Below, one piece after another: positions 25,290 to 33,990 of a DNA stretch of 44,491 nucleotides. Both the position numbers and the translations under genes were made by a program. Source of the DNA: Leptospiraceae bacterium (GTDB lineage Bacteria > Spirochaetota > Leptospiria > Turneriellales > Turneriellaceae); NCBI GenBank assembly GCA_020440825.1, contig JAGRNJ010000009.1, forward strand, positions 36,953 through 81,443. The letters run 5' to 3'. Every line of letters begins with the position of its first letter. Position 1 is the first letter of the stretch. Below the pieces are notes generated by a model, which was given only the letters and a program-made list of their open reading frames with translations, searched no databases and was not told the DNA's origin.

Positions 25290-26831
25290 ATGGCCGGTTT
25301 CCCACTGGAAGAGCTTAAAGAGAAATACCGGGGGTGGAAATCCACCCCAATTGAGGTCAAGTTGATCTCTGCGACCCAATCTCCCTACGACACCTCAGCG
25401 GCTTCTGCCCGTACCTGCTATAGTTCAAATGGACTTTTGTTGCCGGCCGACATGCGAAAATCAGAAAAATCTCTCGAAACTGCACGCAGGGTCGCAAAAT
25501 CAACTTTAAAATCTGGTCATTTAACGACCCGACAGCATGCTCATTTTATCTTTGGCATCACCGGTGCTTCGCGAAATGTAATCTGGCAGGTTTTTCATTC
25601 TCATCCTTACTATAATTCTGAGCAGGTTTCCCAGCGCTATGTTCCCATAAAGAATGACCGCTCGTGGTATACCCTGCCGCCTGAACTTGCTGAACACAGT
25701 GAAATCACCAGTTTTTTTGACAATGCACATCGGGATTATGAAAAACTGATTGAACTCTTAGAACCCAGGGTATCCGAAATTTATTTTTCCATTCATCGAT
25801 TGAAAGCCAGACAGCCGGATGCACACCGCACAGATATTCGTAAGCGCTGCATGGAAATTGCCCGCTACGTTATGCCTCTCGGTACCAATGCCTATTTTTA
25901 CCATACGATAAGCGCACTTACCCTGCTTCGCTATGCAAAAATGATCGAACATTTTGCAAACCCTGAAGCAGCCGCGATAATCCTGCAAATGGTAGAGCTG
26001 GTGCTCGAAATTGATCCGGATTTTGCACTGGAACTCACCGAACCTTTACCAGAAAGACAGCTTGAAACTGACCCGATAGAAAATCATCGCCGGAATGCTG
26101 AATTTGATAAAGCCATGAATGGTCAGTACGCTCGCTTTGTATCTGGCCCGGGTTCCATAGATTCTATCTTAGACCTTGCTGAAGCGGCATTGGGCTACCG
26201 TCCAGAATTAGCCGATCTACTGGATTCTGCCCGCAACAGTCTGCCGGGTGAGACTTTATATCCGGTGAGTATGGATGAACTTAGCCGCACCTTGAATCAT
26301 CTCCATTTTACGTTCCAGAAAAAATTGTCCCATACCGCAGATTCCCAGGAACAGCGACATCGCACCTTGCCGGGTTTACGCCCCGACCTTGCGACAACGC
26401 TGGTTGTGAAACCAGATTATATTGTACCTGCTCTGTTGCGCGAGGTACCTGCAGCCGGTGAATATTTTCAGGAAAGCATGCACAAAACCTTTTCTCTACT
26501 GGAAAAACTGTATGAGCGGGGCATATCTGCCCGCAACCTCACCTATCTTCTGCCCAATGCCTATCCCATTCGCTTTGTTGAAAGCGGTGATCTGTTGAAT
26601 TTTTATCATAAATGGAAAGCCCGCCTGTGCTATAATGCACAGGAAGAAATTTTCTATTCTGCTCTCGACGAGGTTCGCTCTCTGCAGAGCAGATATCCTG
26701 AATTGTATGAACTGTTGGGACCGCCCTGTAAAGTGCGTTCTCATTTGAAACCACGCTGCCCGGAAGGCGATCATTTCTGTGGCATCAAGGTCTGGCAGAT
26801 TCCCATGCAGGAATATAACCGCATTTTGTAA
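25290..26831 (+). CDS. Double-length ThyX-like (flavin-dependent thymidylate synthase family) protein
   Basis: The 513-residue protein is about twice the length of classical ThyX and appears to contain two ThyX-like halves. In the first half (about 20-245) the signature region reads WQVFHSHPYYNSEQVSQRYV: the RHR part is replaced by HSH, while SxRY is kept. It continues with ARYVMPLGTNAYFYHTISALTLL, the usual substrate helix region. The second half (about 330-480) has QRHRTLPGLRP and ARNLTYLLPNAYPIRF, then WKARLCYNAQEEIFYSAL, again ThyX-like. Three cysteines near the end (480, 490, 497; final FCG) could bind metal. It may be the cell's thymidylate synthase or a divergent relative. The start is weakly supported. 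Confidence 0.75.
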   Translation: MAGFPLEELKEKYRGWKSTPIEVKLISATQSPYDTSAASARTCYSSNGLLLPADMRKSEKSLETARRVAKSTLKSGHLTTRQHAHFIFGITGASRNVIWQVFHSHPYYNSEQVSQRYVPIKNDRSWYTLPPELAEHSEITSFFDNAHRDYEKLIELLEPRVSEIYFSIHRLKARQPDAHRTDIRKRCMEIARYVMPLGTNAYFYHTISALTLLRYAKMIEHFANPEAAAIILQMVELVLEIDPDFALELTEPLPERQLETDPIENHRRNAEFDKAMNGQYARFVSGPGSIDSILDLAEAALGYRPELADLLDSARNSLPGETLYPVSMDELSRTLNHLHFTFQKKLSHTADSQEQRHRTLPGLRPDLATTLVVKPDYIVPALLREVPAAGEYFQESMHKTFSLLEKLYERGISARNLTYLLPNAYPIRFVESGDLLNFYHKWKARLCYNAQEEIFYSALDEVRSLQSRYPELYELLGPPCKVRSHLKPRCPEGDHFCGIKVWQIPMQEYNRIL

Positions 26832-26914
26832 CTTCTAAAATTGATCCTGACCTCAAGTTGATTACTATATAAACACTTTGACACTAATTTGTGATATCCA
26901 ATTGCCGCGTTTGC

Positions 26915-26929
26915 TGGCATCGGTCTTGC
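26915..26929 (+). promoter_or_regulatory. Sigma-54 (RpoN) promoter of amtB-glnK
   Basis: TGGCAT-N5-TTGC at 26915-26929 matches the -24/-12 consensus TGGCAC-N5-TTGC with one change, and the GG-to-GC spacing is exact. It lies 52 bases upstream of the amtB ATG. Nitrogen control by RpoN is standard for amtB-glnK. Confidence 0.75.
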
Positions 26930-26980
26930 CTGAGACTGCAAATGGCCCGTTATCGGGTACAACGTAGAAAGGAGATATAT

Positions 26981-28360
26981 ATGACGAGATTACGATTGCC
27001 AGTATTGGTGCTCGCGGCTGCTTTAGTAGCCCAGGTCTCATTGGGATTAGCAAATGAATCCCTTTGGGCACAAGAAGCCCCCGCACCTGAAGTTACTGCC
27101 CCTGCTCCAGAAGCAGATCCGGGAGTATCTGCAGAAATGTTCACCGTGAACAATACCTGGATGATGGTTGCCACCTTTTTGGTATTCATCATGCACTTAG
27201 GCTTTGCCTCTATTGAGAGCGGTCTTTGCCAGGCAAAGAACACTGTGAATATTCTGTTCAAAAATACTATGATTGTGGCCATAGGTCTTTTGACTTACGC
27301 AATTATGGGATTTAATTTAATGTATCCAGGAGATGCCTGGATGATGGGTAAATACCTTGGCTTTGCCGGATTCGGAATTTTTACCGATGATGCAGGTATT
27401 ACCAGCGCTTATAACGTAGGCTATACCTACTGGACTGACTTCCTGTTCCAGGGTATGTTTGCGGCAACAGCAGCAACAATTGTTTCAGGAGCTGTAGCAG
27501 AGCGTATTAAATTAGGACCTTTCCTGATTTTCTCAACCTTGTTTGTAGCAGTTGTGTATCCTATTATCGGTTCATGGAAATGGGGTGCAGGCTGGTTAGA
27601 TGAATACGGTTTTTATGACTTCGCCGGTTCTACTCTGGTTCACAGTGTAGGCGGATGGGGTGCATTGGCCGGTGTAATTCTGCTTGGGCCACGTCTGGGC
27701 AAATACAAAGAAAACGGTACTATAAAACCAATTCTAGGACACAATATGCCATTGGCTGCCATTGGTATGTTCCTGCTCTGGTTAGGCTGGTTCGGATTCA
27801 ACGGCGGTTCTGTACTATCAGCTGATCCCGGTCTGGTATCATTTGTACTGGTAACTACTTCACTGGCTGCTGCCTCTGGTATCGTTGGCGCAGTAACTGT
27901 TTCATGGATCGTCAGTAAGAAACCTGACCTCTCAATGGCCTTAAACGGTGCATTGGCTGGTCTGGTTGGTATTACTGCAGGTGCAGACTCTGTTTCTGTA
28001 ATGAGTTCAGTTATCATTGGTTTAATCGCCGGTGCAATTGTATTCTTTTCAGTAATTACACTGGATAAATTAAAACTGGATGACCCGGTAGGTGCTATCT
28101 CTGTTCACCTTGTGTGTGGTATTTGGGGTACATTGGCAGTGGGAATCTTCAGCGGTAATGCTGATCACACCTTCATGAAACAATTGGTAGGTGTTTTAGC
28201 AGCAGGTGCCCTGGCATTCCCGGCAGCCTTTATCTTATTCCTGTTACTCAAACTTACTACAGGTATTCGAGTAGACCGTGAAGAAGAGCTGAAAGGCCTC
28301 GACGTTGGTGAACACGGACAAGAAGCGTATGCTCAGTTCCAGATCTTCACTGTAGATTAA
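26981..28360 (+). CDS. amtB: AmtB-type ammonium transporter
   Basis: AmtB conducts ammonium across the inner membrane. The 459-residue protein has a signal peptide (1-30), a Pro/Glu-rich periplasmic linker, and about eleven membrane helices from residue 58. The pore histidines are His221 in LVHSVGGWG and His376 in SVHLVCGIWG. The recruiting Asp213 lies in YDFAGS. SIESGLCQAKN and the GWFGFNGGS motif are also typical. The ATG at 26981 has a perfect AAAGGAG six bases upstream. The C-terminal tail ends in EEELKGLDVGEHGQEAY, the conserved PII-interacting tail. The glnK gene follows 12 bases later. Confidence 0.96.
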   Translation: MTRLRLPVLVLAAALVAQVSLGLANESLWAQEAPAPEVTAPAPEADPGVSAEMFTVNNTWMMVATFLVFIMHLGFASIESGLCQAKNTVNILFKNTMIVAIGLLTYAIMGFNLMYPGDAWMMGKYLGFAGFGIFTDDAGITSAYNVGYTYWTDFLFQGMFAATAATIVSGAVAERIKLGPFLIFSTLFVAVVYPIIGSWKWGAGWLDEYGFYDFAGSTLVHSVGGWGALAGVILLGPRLGKYKENGTIKPILGHNMPLAAIGMFLLWLGWFGFNGGSVLSADPGLVSFVLVTTSLAAASGIVGAVTVSWIVSKKPDLSMALNGALAGLVGITAGADSVSVMSSVIIGLIAGAIVFFSVITLDKLKLDDPVGAISVHLVCGIWGTLAVGIFSGNADHTFMKQLVGVLAAGALAFPAAFILFLLLKLTTGIRVDREEELKGLDVGEHGQEAYAQFQIFTVD

Positions 28361-28372
28361 TAGGAGTTAAAC

Positions 28373-28714
28373 ATGAAATTAATAACAGCAGTTGTTCAGC
28401 CACATAAGCTGAAAGATGTGAAAGACTCCCTGGCCAAAGCGGGCATTACCAAAATGACGGTATCAAACGCTCTTGGTTGCGGACAGCAAAAAGGCTATGA
28501 CGAAACCTATCGTGGGGTCGTACATGAAGTCAATTTGTTGAAAAAAGTGGAATTGCAGATCGCAGTCAACGATGATTTCGTTGAACCCACTATCAAAGCG
28601 ATCATCGATGGTGCCCGTACAGGCAATATCGGCGACGGAAAGATTTTCGTTTCTGATATCAAAGACGTAATTCGTATTCGCACAGGCGAACGCGGAAACG
28701 AAGCTATCGGTTAA
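28373..28714 (+). CDS. glnK: PII signal-transduction protein (GlnK/GlnB family)
   Basis: The 113-residue PII protein senses ATP/ADP and 2-oxoglutarate and blocks AmtB when nitrogen is plentiful. The T-loop reads [16 protein letters not shown]. Gln39 is present, but position 51, the uridylylated Tyr of enteric proteins, is His51. The C-terminal signature [22 protein letters not shown] is intact. Control by GlnD-type uridylylation is therefore unlikely; nucleotide and 2-oxoglutarate binding should remain. AGGAG lies six bases before the ATG. It shares the amtB transcript. Confidence 0.95.
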   Translation: MKLITAVVQPHKLKDVKDSLAKAGITKMTVSNALGCGQQKGYDETYRGVVHEVNLLKKVELQIAVNDDFVEPTIKAIIDGARTGNIGDGKIFVSDIKDVIRIRTGERGNEAIG

Positions 28715-28717
28715 TTA

Positions 28718-28773
28718 AATAAGAGTCTGAGATTCTTATTTAGAAAAGCCCCGCATTGCGGGGCTTTTTTTTT
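28718..28773 (+). terminator. Terminator after glnK
   Basis: A weak hairpin (28718-28724 with 28734-28740) is followed by a strong GC stem of eleven base pairs (28744-28754 with 28758-28768, loop ATT) and a run of T to 28773. On the minus strand the strong stem lies just after the ppc stop with a four-T tail, so it probably terminates both converging operons. Confidence 0.9.
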
Positions 28774-31417
28774 AACCGGTATTGCGCATACCGGCTGCAA
28801 TGCCATTGATCGTAACCAGCAATGCCCGGCGAAACCGGTCATCCGTATCATCTTCCCGCAGTCTGCGCAAAAGTTCTACCTGTAAGAGATGAATCGGGTC
28901 AAGATAGGGAGTACGAATATCAATCGAACGGCGCAGTGCTTCATTGAGCGCCAACAGGTCGTGCTGGCCGGTTACCATCAGCAGAGCCTGGGTGCTCTTT
29001 TCCAGTTTGGCACGAATTTCCTGTCCAATAAATTTTTTATCGGCGTCGACTAAGACTGCATCATAGCGGGCGGCAATCTGTGCATCGGTTTTTACCAGCA
29101 CCATCTCAATTAAATCAACCGTTGATCTGAAAAACGGCCAGTCCCGATACATCTGCAAAATCTCTTCCCGGTGTTCACTCTCAAGCATAGGAATAACAGC
29201 ACTGCCAAAGCCCAACCAGGTGGGCAGTAAAACCCTGGTCTGTGTCCAGGCGAAAATCCAGGGAATGGCGCGCAGAGATTCAAGACCCCCGCCCTGCTTT
29301 CTTTTCGCAGGTCGAGAACCGATATTCAGATAAGACAATTCTGATTCGGGGGTTGCCTGCCTGAAATACGCGACAAAATCTTTTGTGTGTTTTACCAGAG
29401 TTTCATACTGTTCGCGGGAAAGGTCGGCCATTGTTTGCATGAGTTTGCGCCAGTTATGTTCAGGTGAAGCCGGCGGACGCAAGGTAGCCTGCAGGACCGC
29501 CGTAGTGTAGATTTCAAGTGAGCGAAAAGCAATGCCCGGCATACCGAATTTTGCCTGAATCATTTCTCCCTGTTCAGTAACCCGCAGAACTCCGTTGACC
29601 GCCCCTGGCGGCTGAGAGAAAATTGCAAGATAGGTTGGCCCTCCGCCCCTGCCTACCGTACCACCACGACCATGAAAAAGATTCAGCTTGATATTGCTTT
29701 CCCTGGCTATGCGTACCAGGTTTTCCTGAGCCTGGTATAACTCCCAGGCAGCAGAGAAACGACCGGCATCTTTTGCTGAATCGGAATAACCAATCATGAT
29801 TTCCTGTCGATCGCCAATATGCTTTCGATACCAGTCAATTGAGAACAGCTGTTCTAAAATTGAGCCTGCATTGCGCAGATCTTCGACAGTTTCAAACAGT
29901 GGCACAACCCTCAGATGGGGCTGGCGTCCAGTGGCTTTTTGCAAAAGCTCTACCACCAGAACATCTGAAGCCTTTTTGGCCATTGAAATAACGTATGCAC
30001 CAAGTGCTTCAGTTCGAATGCCTGACAAAGCTTTAAAGGTTTCAATTACATCTCGAACTTCGGGGGATGTCGGCAGATTTTCAGGAATCAATGGCCGTTT
30101 ACTCTGCAATTCATTAACCAGAAATTCTATCTTTTGATCTTCACTCCACTCCAGATATGACCCGATACCCAAATGAGTTGTAATTGCATCCATCGCTGCG
30201 GCATGGCGACTGCTTTCCTGTCGAATATCGAGTTGTACCAGAGAGAGACCGAAAACACTGGCCCGGCGCAATAAGTCGAGCAGCCTCCCTTCGGCAATAT
30301 TGCCATAGCCGCATTCTTTGAGGGAAGAATAAATAATGTGCAGATCATTGTAAAAAACGCCGCTCTCCCGGTAATACTCTACCCGCTGGGCTACCTTACC
30401 TGCCAGTAAAGTCTCAAGTCTGTTGCGGGTAACCTGCATTTTTTCAATAATAATGCGTAAATATTCCCGATAGGGTTCATGTGCTTCGCGGACTTTTGAG
30501 CGCAGATCTTCATTGCAGCGAATCATTGAAAGTTCAAACTTCAGTTTTTCGAGTTCAGCAATGTAGAGTCCGGTAGCCATCCATTGAGAAATATAACAGA
30601 CGCGTCGGGTAATTTCGGGAGTTACATTCGGATTTCCGTCTCTGTCACCTCCCATCCAGGAACCAAAACGAAATGGAGCAGCATGGGGACCCAGGCCCTT
30701 CCCGGTAAATTTTTTCAAGGTTTCATCAAGATGACGAATATAGTCTGGAACCGACTCCCACAGACTCTGCTCAAAAATCAAAAGACCAGAGTATGCCTCT
30801 TCAGACGGGGTCGGTTTCTGTGTGCGAATTTCATCCGTTCCCCAGATGCTGGTCAAAATGCGCTTTAAGTCTTCTGTGAGTTTGTTCTTTTCACGAATTG
30901 TCAGATCTTCCCGATCTCTTTTGTGCAGTATTTTGGCAATTTCTACATATTTGAGAAGTAACGTTCTACGCACTGCCTCGGTGGGATGAGCAGTAAGCAC
31001 AAGTTCAATTTCCTGCTTGCAGACAGCTTCATATAAATGTTCGGGAGAAATTCCCGATTGCAGCAATTCTGTAAAAGTGGCTTCAAGAGATGCTCTCTGC
31101 GGAGTAGACTTGGGGTTGCGCAGATAAAAGCGGCGACGGCGCACGCGATGGTGCTGTTCGGCGATATTGGCCAGTGAAAGTATGTATGTAAATGCTCGGG
31201 CAACCGGTATCATCTGTTCTACCGGCAGTTTTTGCAGATAACTTTGCAGGCTTACAAAACTTTCTTCAGAGGCCGAACGCGACTCCCGCGAGAGCTGTCG
31301 AATCTTTTCAACAAGTTCATATACCTGTTCTCCCTCTTGTTCGCGAATCGTTTCTAATAAGACAGAATTTAAGAACCGTACATCATCTCGCAGATAAGAA
31401 TGTGCATCCATATTCAT
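28772..31417 (-). CDS. ppc: Phosphoenolpyruvate carboxylase
   Basis: The enzyme carboxylates PEP to oxaloacetate and refills the TCA cycle. At about 881 residues it matches bacterial PEPC length (E. coli 883). Catalytic signatures are VLTAHPTEA with the essential His, GSWMGGDRDGNP, GYSDSAKDAGR, FHGRGGTVGRGGGP, RAIPWIFAWTQTR, and the C-terminal RNTG. I chose the ATG at 31417, since the longer frame starts at a TTG; another ATG lies two codons further in. No strong ribosome binding site precedes any of them. It is monocistronic as far as can be seen. Confidence 0.97.
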   Translation of the reverse strand: MNMDAHSYLRDDVRFLNSVLLETIREQEGEQVYELVEKIRQLSRESRSASEESFVSLQSYLQKLPVEQMIPVARAFTYILSLANIAEQHHRVRRRRFYLRNPKSTPQRASLEATFTELLQSGISPEHLYEAVCKQEIELVLTAHPTEAVRRTLLLKYVEIAKILHKRDREDLTIREKNKLTEDLKRILTSIWGTDEIRTQKPTPSEEAYSGLLIFEQSLWESVPDYIRHLDETLKKFTGKGLGPHAAPFRFGSWMGGDRDGNPNVTPEITRRVCYISQWMATGLYIAELEKLKFELSMIRCNEDLRSKVREAHEPYREYLRIIIEKMQVTRNRLETLLAGKVAQRVEYYRESGVFYNDLHIIYSSLKECGYGNIAEGRLLDLLRRASVFGLSLVQLDIRQESSRHAAAMDAITTHLGIGSYLEWSEDQKIEFLVNELQSKRPLIPENLPTSPEVRDVIETFKALSGIRTEALGAYVISMAKKASDVLVVELLQKATGRQPHLRVVPLFETVEDLRNAGSILEQLFSIDWYRKHIGDRQEIMIGYSDSAKDAGRFSAAWELYQAQENLVRIARESNIKLNLFHGRGGTVGRGGGPTYLAIFSQPPGAVNGVLRVTEQGEMIQAKFGMPGIAFRSLEIYTTAVLQATLRPPASPEHNWRKLMQTMADLSREQYETLVKHTKDFVAYFRQATPESELSYLNIGSRPAKRKQGGGLESLRAIPWIFAWTQTRVLLPTWLGFGSAVIPMLESEHREEILQMYRDWPFFRSTVDLIEMVLVKTDAQIAARYDAVLVDADKKFIGQEIRAKLEKSTQALLMVTGQHDLLALNEALRRSIDIRTPYLDPIHLLQVELLRRLREDDTDDRFRRALLVTINGIAAGMRNTG

Positions 31418-31501
31418 AACGGACGCTAACAAACGACTGCGAATGACGAACAGAAATTTTTGAGCCGGGTAATGGTATGATTATATTTTTATGACAAAAT
31501 A

Positions 31502-32218
31502 TTATCTGAGAACTGTATCAAGATACTGCATTCTCTGGATTGTTTTCTGATAATAAGGGCTCTTTTCTGAATAGAGTCTGAGTGCTTCCCGATAATACTG
31601 TCGGGCAATGCCATATTCATTTTTCATTTCATGCAGCATGCCAAAATTATAATAGATATGGGGATACTCCCGATCAATTTCTGCTGCCCGCATGAGGCTG
31701 TCCCGCGCAGACTGCCACAAACCTAACTCTGCTTTTGTTCGGTAATAGCGCATATAAATGGTTGCCATATTCAACCAGGCCGATTTATGGCGTCGGTTCA
31801 ACGCTACGGTTTTCTCAAAATATTTCAAGGCATCGTCATATCGCGCCATACTCAAGTACAGCGCCCCAAGATTATAAGTCGCGTCATAAGATTGCGGGTT
31901 CAGGCGGATGGCTGTCTTGTATTCGGTTTCGGCCTCTACAGATTTTCCCTTGCTCGACAACAGATTGCCAAGATTGATATAAGCTGAAACATAAGAGGGG
32001 TTGACTTTCAGACACTCCCGATAACCGCGCTCGGCCTGTTCGAGTAAACCGCGTTCATGATTCTGTAAGGCACTTTCAAAAATTTTGTCTGCACTGGGAA
32101 TCGATGCCTGGGGTGGAACTGAAAAAAGTACACTACCGGCCAACGCGAAGGCTTTCAAGAACAAACGGTTTACTTTCGTCAGACGTACCGGGGCGAATAT
32201 AGAGCAGATATTTTGCAT
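31502..32218 (-). CDS. Exported TPR-repeat protein
   Basis: The protein (about 238 residues) has a positively charged N-terminus and a hydrophobic signal-like segment (FLKAFALAGSVLFSVPPQA). About five TPR units follow, for example AYINLGNLLSSKGKSVEAE, ATYNLGALYLSMARYDDAL and IYYNFGMLHEMKNEYGIAR, the last closing with YYREALRLY. TPR arrays mediate protein contacts, probably in the periplasm. The 5' end is uncertain: the ATG at 32218 overlaps the upstream gene by 86 bases, and internal TTG codons (in RLFLKAFAL) could shorten it. No ribosome binding site decides. Confidence 0.8.
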   Translation of the reverse strand: MQNICSIFAPVRLTKVNRLFLKAFALAGSVLFSVPPQASIPSADKIFESALQNHERGLLEQAERGYRECLKVNPSYVSAYINLGNLLSSKGKSVEAETEYKTAIRLNPQSYDATYNLGALYLSMARYDDALKYFEKTVALNRRHKSAWLNMATIYMRYYRTKAELGLWQSARDSLMRAAEIDREYPHIYYNFGMLHEMKNEYGIARQYYREALRLYSEKSPYYQKTIQRMQYLDTVLR

Positions 32219-33134
32219 TATTATCAATATCGATAGAAATTGGTTCGAGCTGGTGTATATTTTTTTCCCGTTCGTATTCGACGTTTCCTGACAGCTCTTC
32301 GGCTGAATATTTTTCGAGACGAATCACATAGCGACCCGGTTTCAATTGCAGACTATGCAACACCTTTTCTCCCTGGGTTGCAAACCGGGTTCGGCCAAGC
32401 TGTTCACTGTTCACAAAAATTTTATAATAAAACCTGCGGGTATCGGGGGGTAACTCGAGTCGTAAAAGAATATTGGCATTGCCCATTGCTTTTTGTTCGT
32501 CTTCATCAAACTCAACGGGAGGCAATAAAAGCCATTCATTTTGTTTAAAATCATAAACTGCGAGCTCACGGGAAATCTCACGATTGCGCAACAGCAGTAG
32601 ATCGGCATCTTTTAGCAGCCAATAATTCATTGTATTGGGTTGCAGCTTTATGTTCGCACCCGGCGGAAATTTTGCCAGTTTTGTCATTTGAACAACAAAA
32701 TCATGCTGTTTTTCGGCAATATACAGAGTCTGGTTAATATTCATAACAAAACTCCGGGGCTGCCAGAGAAACTCGTTGATGACAAAATCTTTTTTATTGC
32801 CCAGAAATAACAGGGATGGCTCTGCTTCACCCAGGTACAGAAACCAGTCTTTATTTTCGAGGGTGTACCATTCGAGCTGGGGAGGCTTACTCATTGAGTC
32901 AAAAGATTCTGCGTCTGAAAGAGCAAACAATCTCGGTTTATTGTCACAGATACTCGCCAGATAATACGATTCTTTTTGTGCTTCAACAAACTGTACTACT
33001 CCACGGTCACGACACTGTTTGTCAGATACCCGCACACCATCGGTGTCAGAAACCAGTATCTGGTCTTGAACCAGATAGCCTTGCATAGAGAATAAGGAAA
33101 GCCAGATAAATTTCAGAATGGGAATGAATTCCAT
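32133..33134 (-). CDS. Exported protein of unknown function with C-terminal beta-sandwich-like region
   Basis: The 333-residue protein begins MEFIPILKFIWLSLFSMQG, a signal-like hydrophobic stretch. The middle is beta-rich with many aromatic residues and no recognised family. Residues about 225-330 (RRFYYKIFVNSEQLGR, then KPGRYVIRLEKY) look like an Ig-like or carbohydrate-module sandwich. Its ATG directly abuts the TAA of the upstream gene (TAAATG), showing tight coupling. With the downstream TPR gene it forms a three-gene cluster of unknown role. Confidence 0.7.
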   Translation of the reverse strand: MEFIPILKFIWLSLFSMQGYLVQDQILVSDTDGVRVSDKQCRDRGVVQFVEAQKESYYLASICDNKPRLFALSDAESFDSMSKPPQLEWYTLENKDWFLYLGEAEPSLLFLGNKKDFVINEFLWQPRSFVMNINQTLYIAEKQHDFVVQMTKLAKFPPGANIKLQPNTMNYWLLKDADLLLLRNREISRELAVYDFKQNEWLLLPPVEFDEDEQKAMGNANILLRLELPPDTRRFYYKIFVNSEQLGRTRFATQGEKVLHSLQLKPGRYVIRLEKYSAEELSGNVEYEREKNIHQLEPISIDIDNNAKYLLYIRPGTSDESKPFVLESLRVGR

Positions 33135-33815
33135 TTAGCGTTCTTCAATTGAATAAGGTTTTGTATATTCCTGAATAATTTCTACAATAAATCTTTTCCA
33201 GGAATCCCGGTCATCCTGCTGAATAGGGATCGCACGAATACGGGGAATCACCTGTGTAGTTTTGAGTGTAGAATGCACAATTTCAAGCATGCGAATATAA
33301 GGGTCTGCTTTTGAAATCACATGAAAACCAGCCATTTCTTCCTGCACCTTATCGGCAGCCACAAAACCGATCAGAACCATGCGAGGAAAAAGTGCCTTGT
33401 TATACAGACCCAGTAACTCTTTAAAACTGTCTACCCGGTCGATGAATGCTTCATATGCCCCGCCCCCGATATTCATCACCTGGGTCACAATATCCATCGA
33501 GAATTGAATTCCCTGCGGGGAACTCATATCTGAAATAATAACAATACCTTCATCTGGTTGAAACGTCTTTATAGCCTGGTCTTGTCTAAAATGCCTTTTG
33601 AGCAGCATCACTTTAGAGAGATCAATATCTTCACCTTTTTTGACTATGATATTGCCGGAATTGTCGGCAATATTCTCTCTTGCGATGATAAACCGCCTTT
33701 TGCGAACATTGAGATTGATTGTTCTAAATGCCTTTACCTTTTCTTCAAGCTCTTTGAGGGTACTGTTGCCAATTTTGAGAACATTGCCAGAGCGTAAATT
33801 TTCAGGTGCTGCCAT
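33135..33815 (-). CDS. Unrecognised protein with HD-GYP-N-terminus-like and receiver-like segments
   Basis: The 226-residue protein has no signal peptide. The segment IIARENIADNSGNIIVKKGEDIDL at about 43-66 resembles the beta-rich module often found at the N-terminus of HD-GYP proteins (A-x-D-I-x-D-x-x-G-x-x-L-x-x-x-G). The segment GIVIISDMSSPQG at about 89-101, then FPRMVLIGFVAADKV and GFHVISKADPY, is reminiscent of a degenerate response-regulator receiver with a retained Lys. Neither match is certain. AAGGA lies nine bases before the ATG. It heads a coupled cluster with an exported protein and a TPR protein. Confidence 0.6.
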   Translation of the reverse strand: MAAPENLRSGNVLKIGNSTLKELEEKVKAFRTINLNVRKRRFIIARENIADNSGNIIVKKGEDIDLSKVMLLKRHFRQDQAIKTFQPDEGIVIISDMSSPQGIQFSMDIVTQVMNIGGGAYEAFIDRVDSFKELLGLYNKALFPRMVLIGFVAADKVQEEMAGFHVISKADPYIRMLEIVHSTLKTTQVIPRIRAIPIQQDDRDSWKRFIVEIIQEYTKPYSIEER

Positions 33816-33947
33816 TCATTTTTCCTTCAATGCAGCCTAGCGGCCGAATTACAGGCTCTTCTTTGCAGCTGAAAAGTCAACCGTTTTGACCATGTTATAC
33901 TGAGGCTTCGCGCTTCAAGTAAGTGAAACAAAGGGCAAACTCAGGTA

Positions 33948-33974
33948 CCCCATAAATCATCATGATTTATGGGG
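33948..33974. terminator. Perfect 12-bp hairpin after the minus-strand membrane-protein gene
   Basis: Arms CCCCATAAATCA (33948-33959) and TGATTTATGGGG (33963-33974) are perfect complements around a three-base loop. It lies 17 bases after the stop of the minus-strand gene at 33991. There is no T-run, so it may be a Rho-assisted or 3'-protecting hairpin. An operator is an alternative. Confidence 0.5.
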
Positions 33975-33990
33975 AGTTATAGCAAGATTT

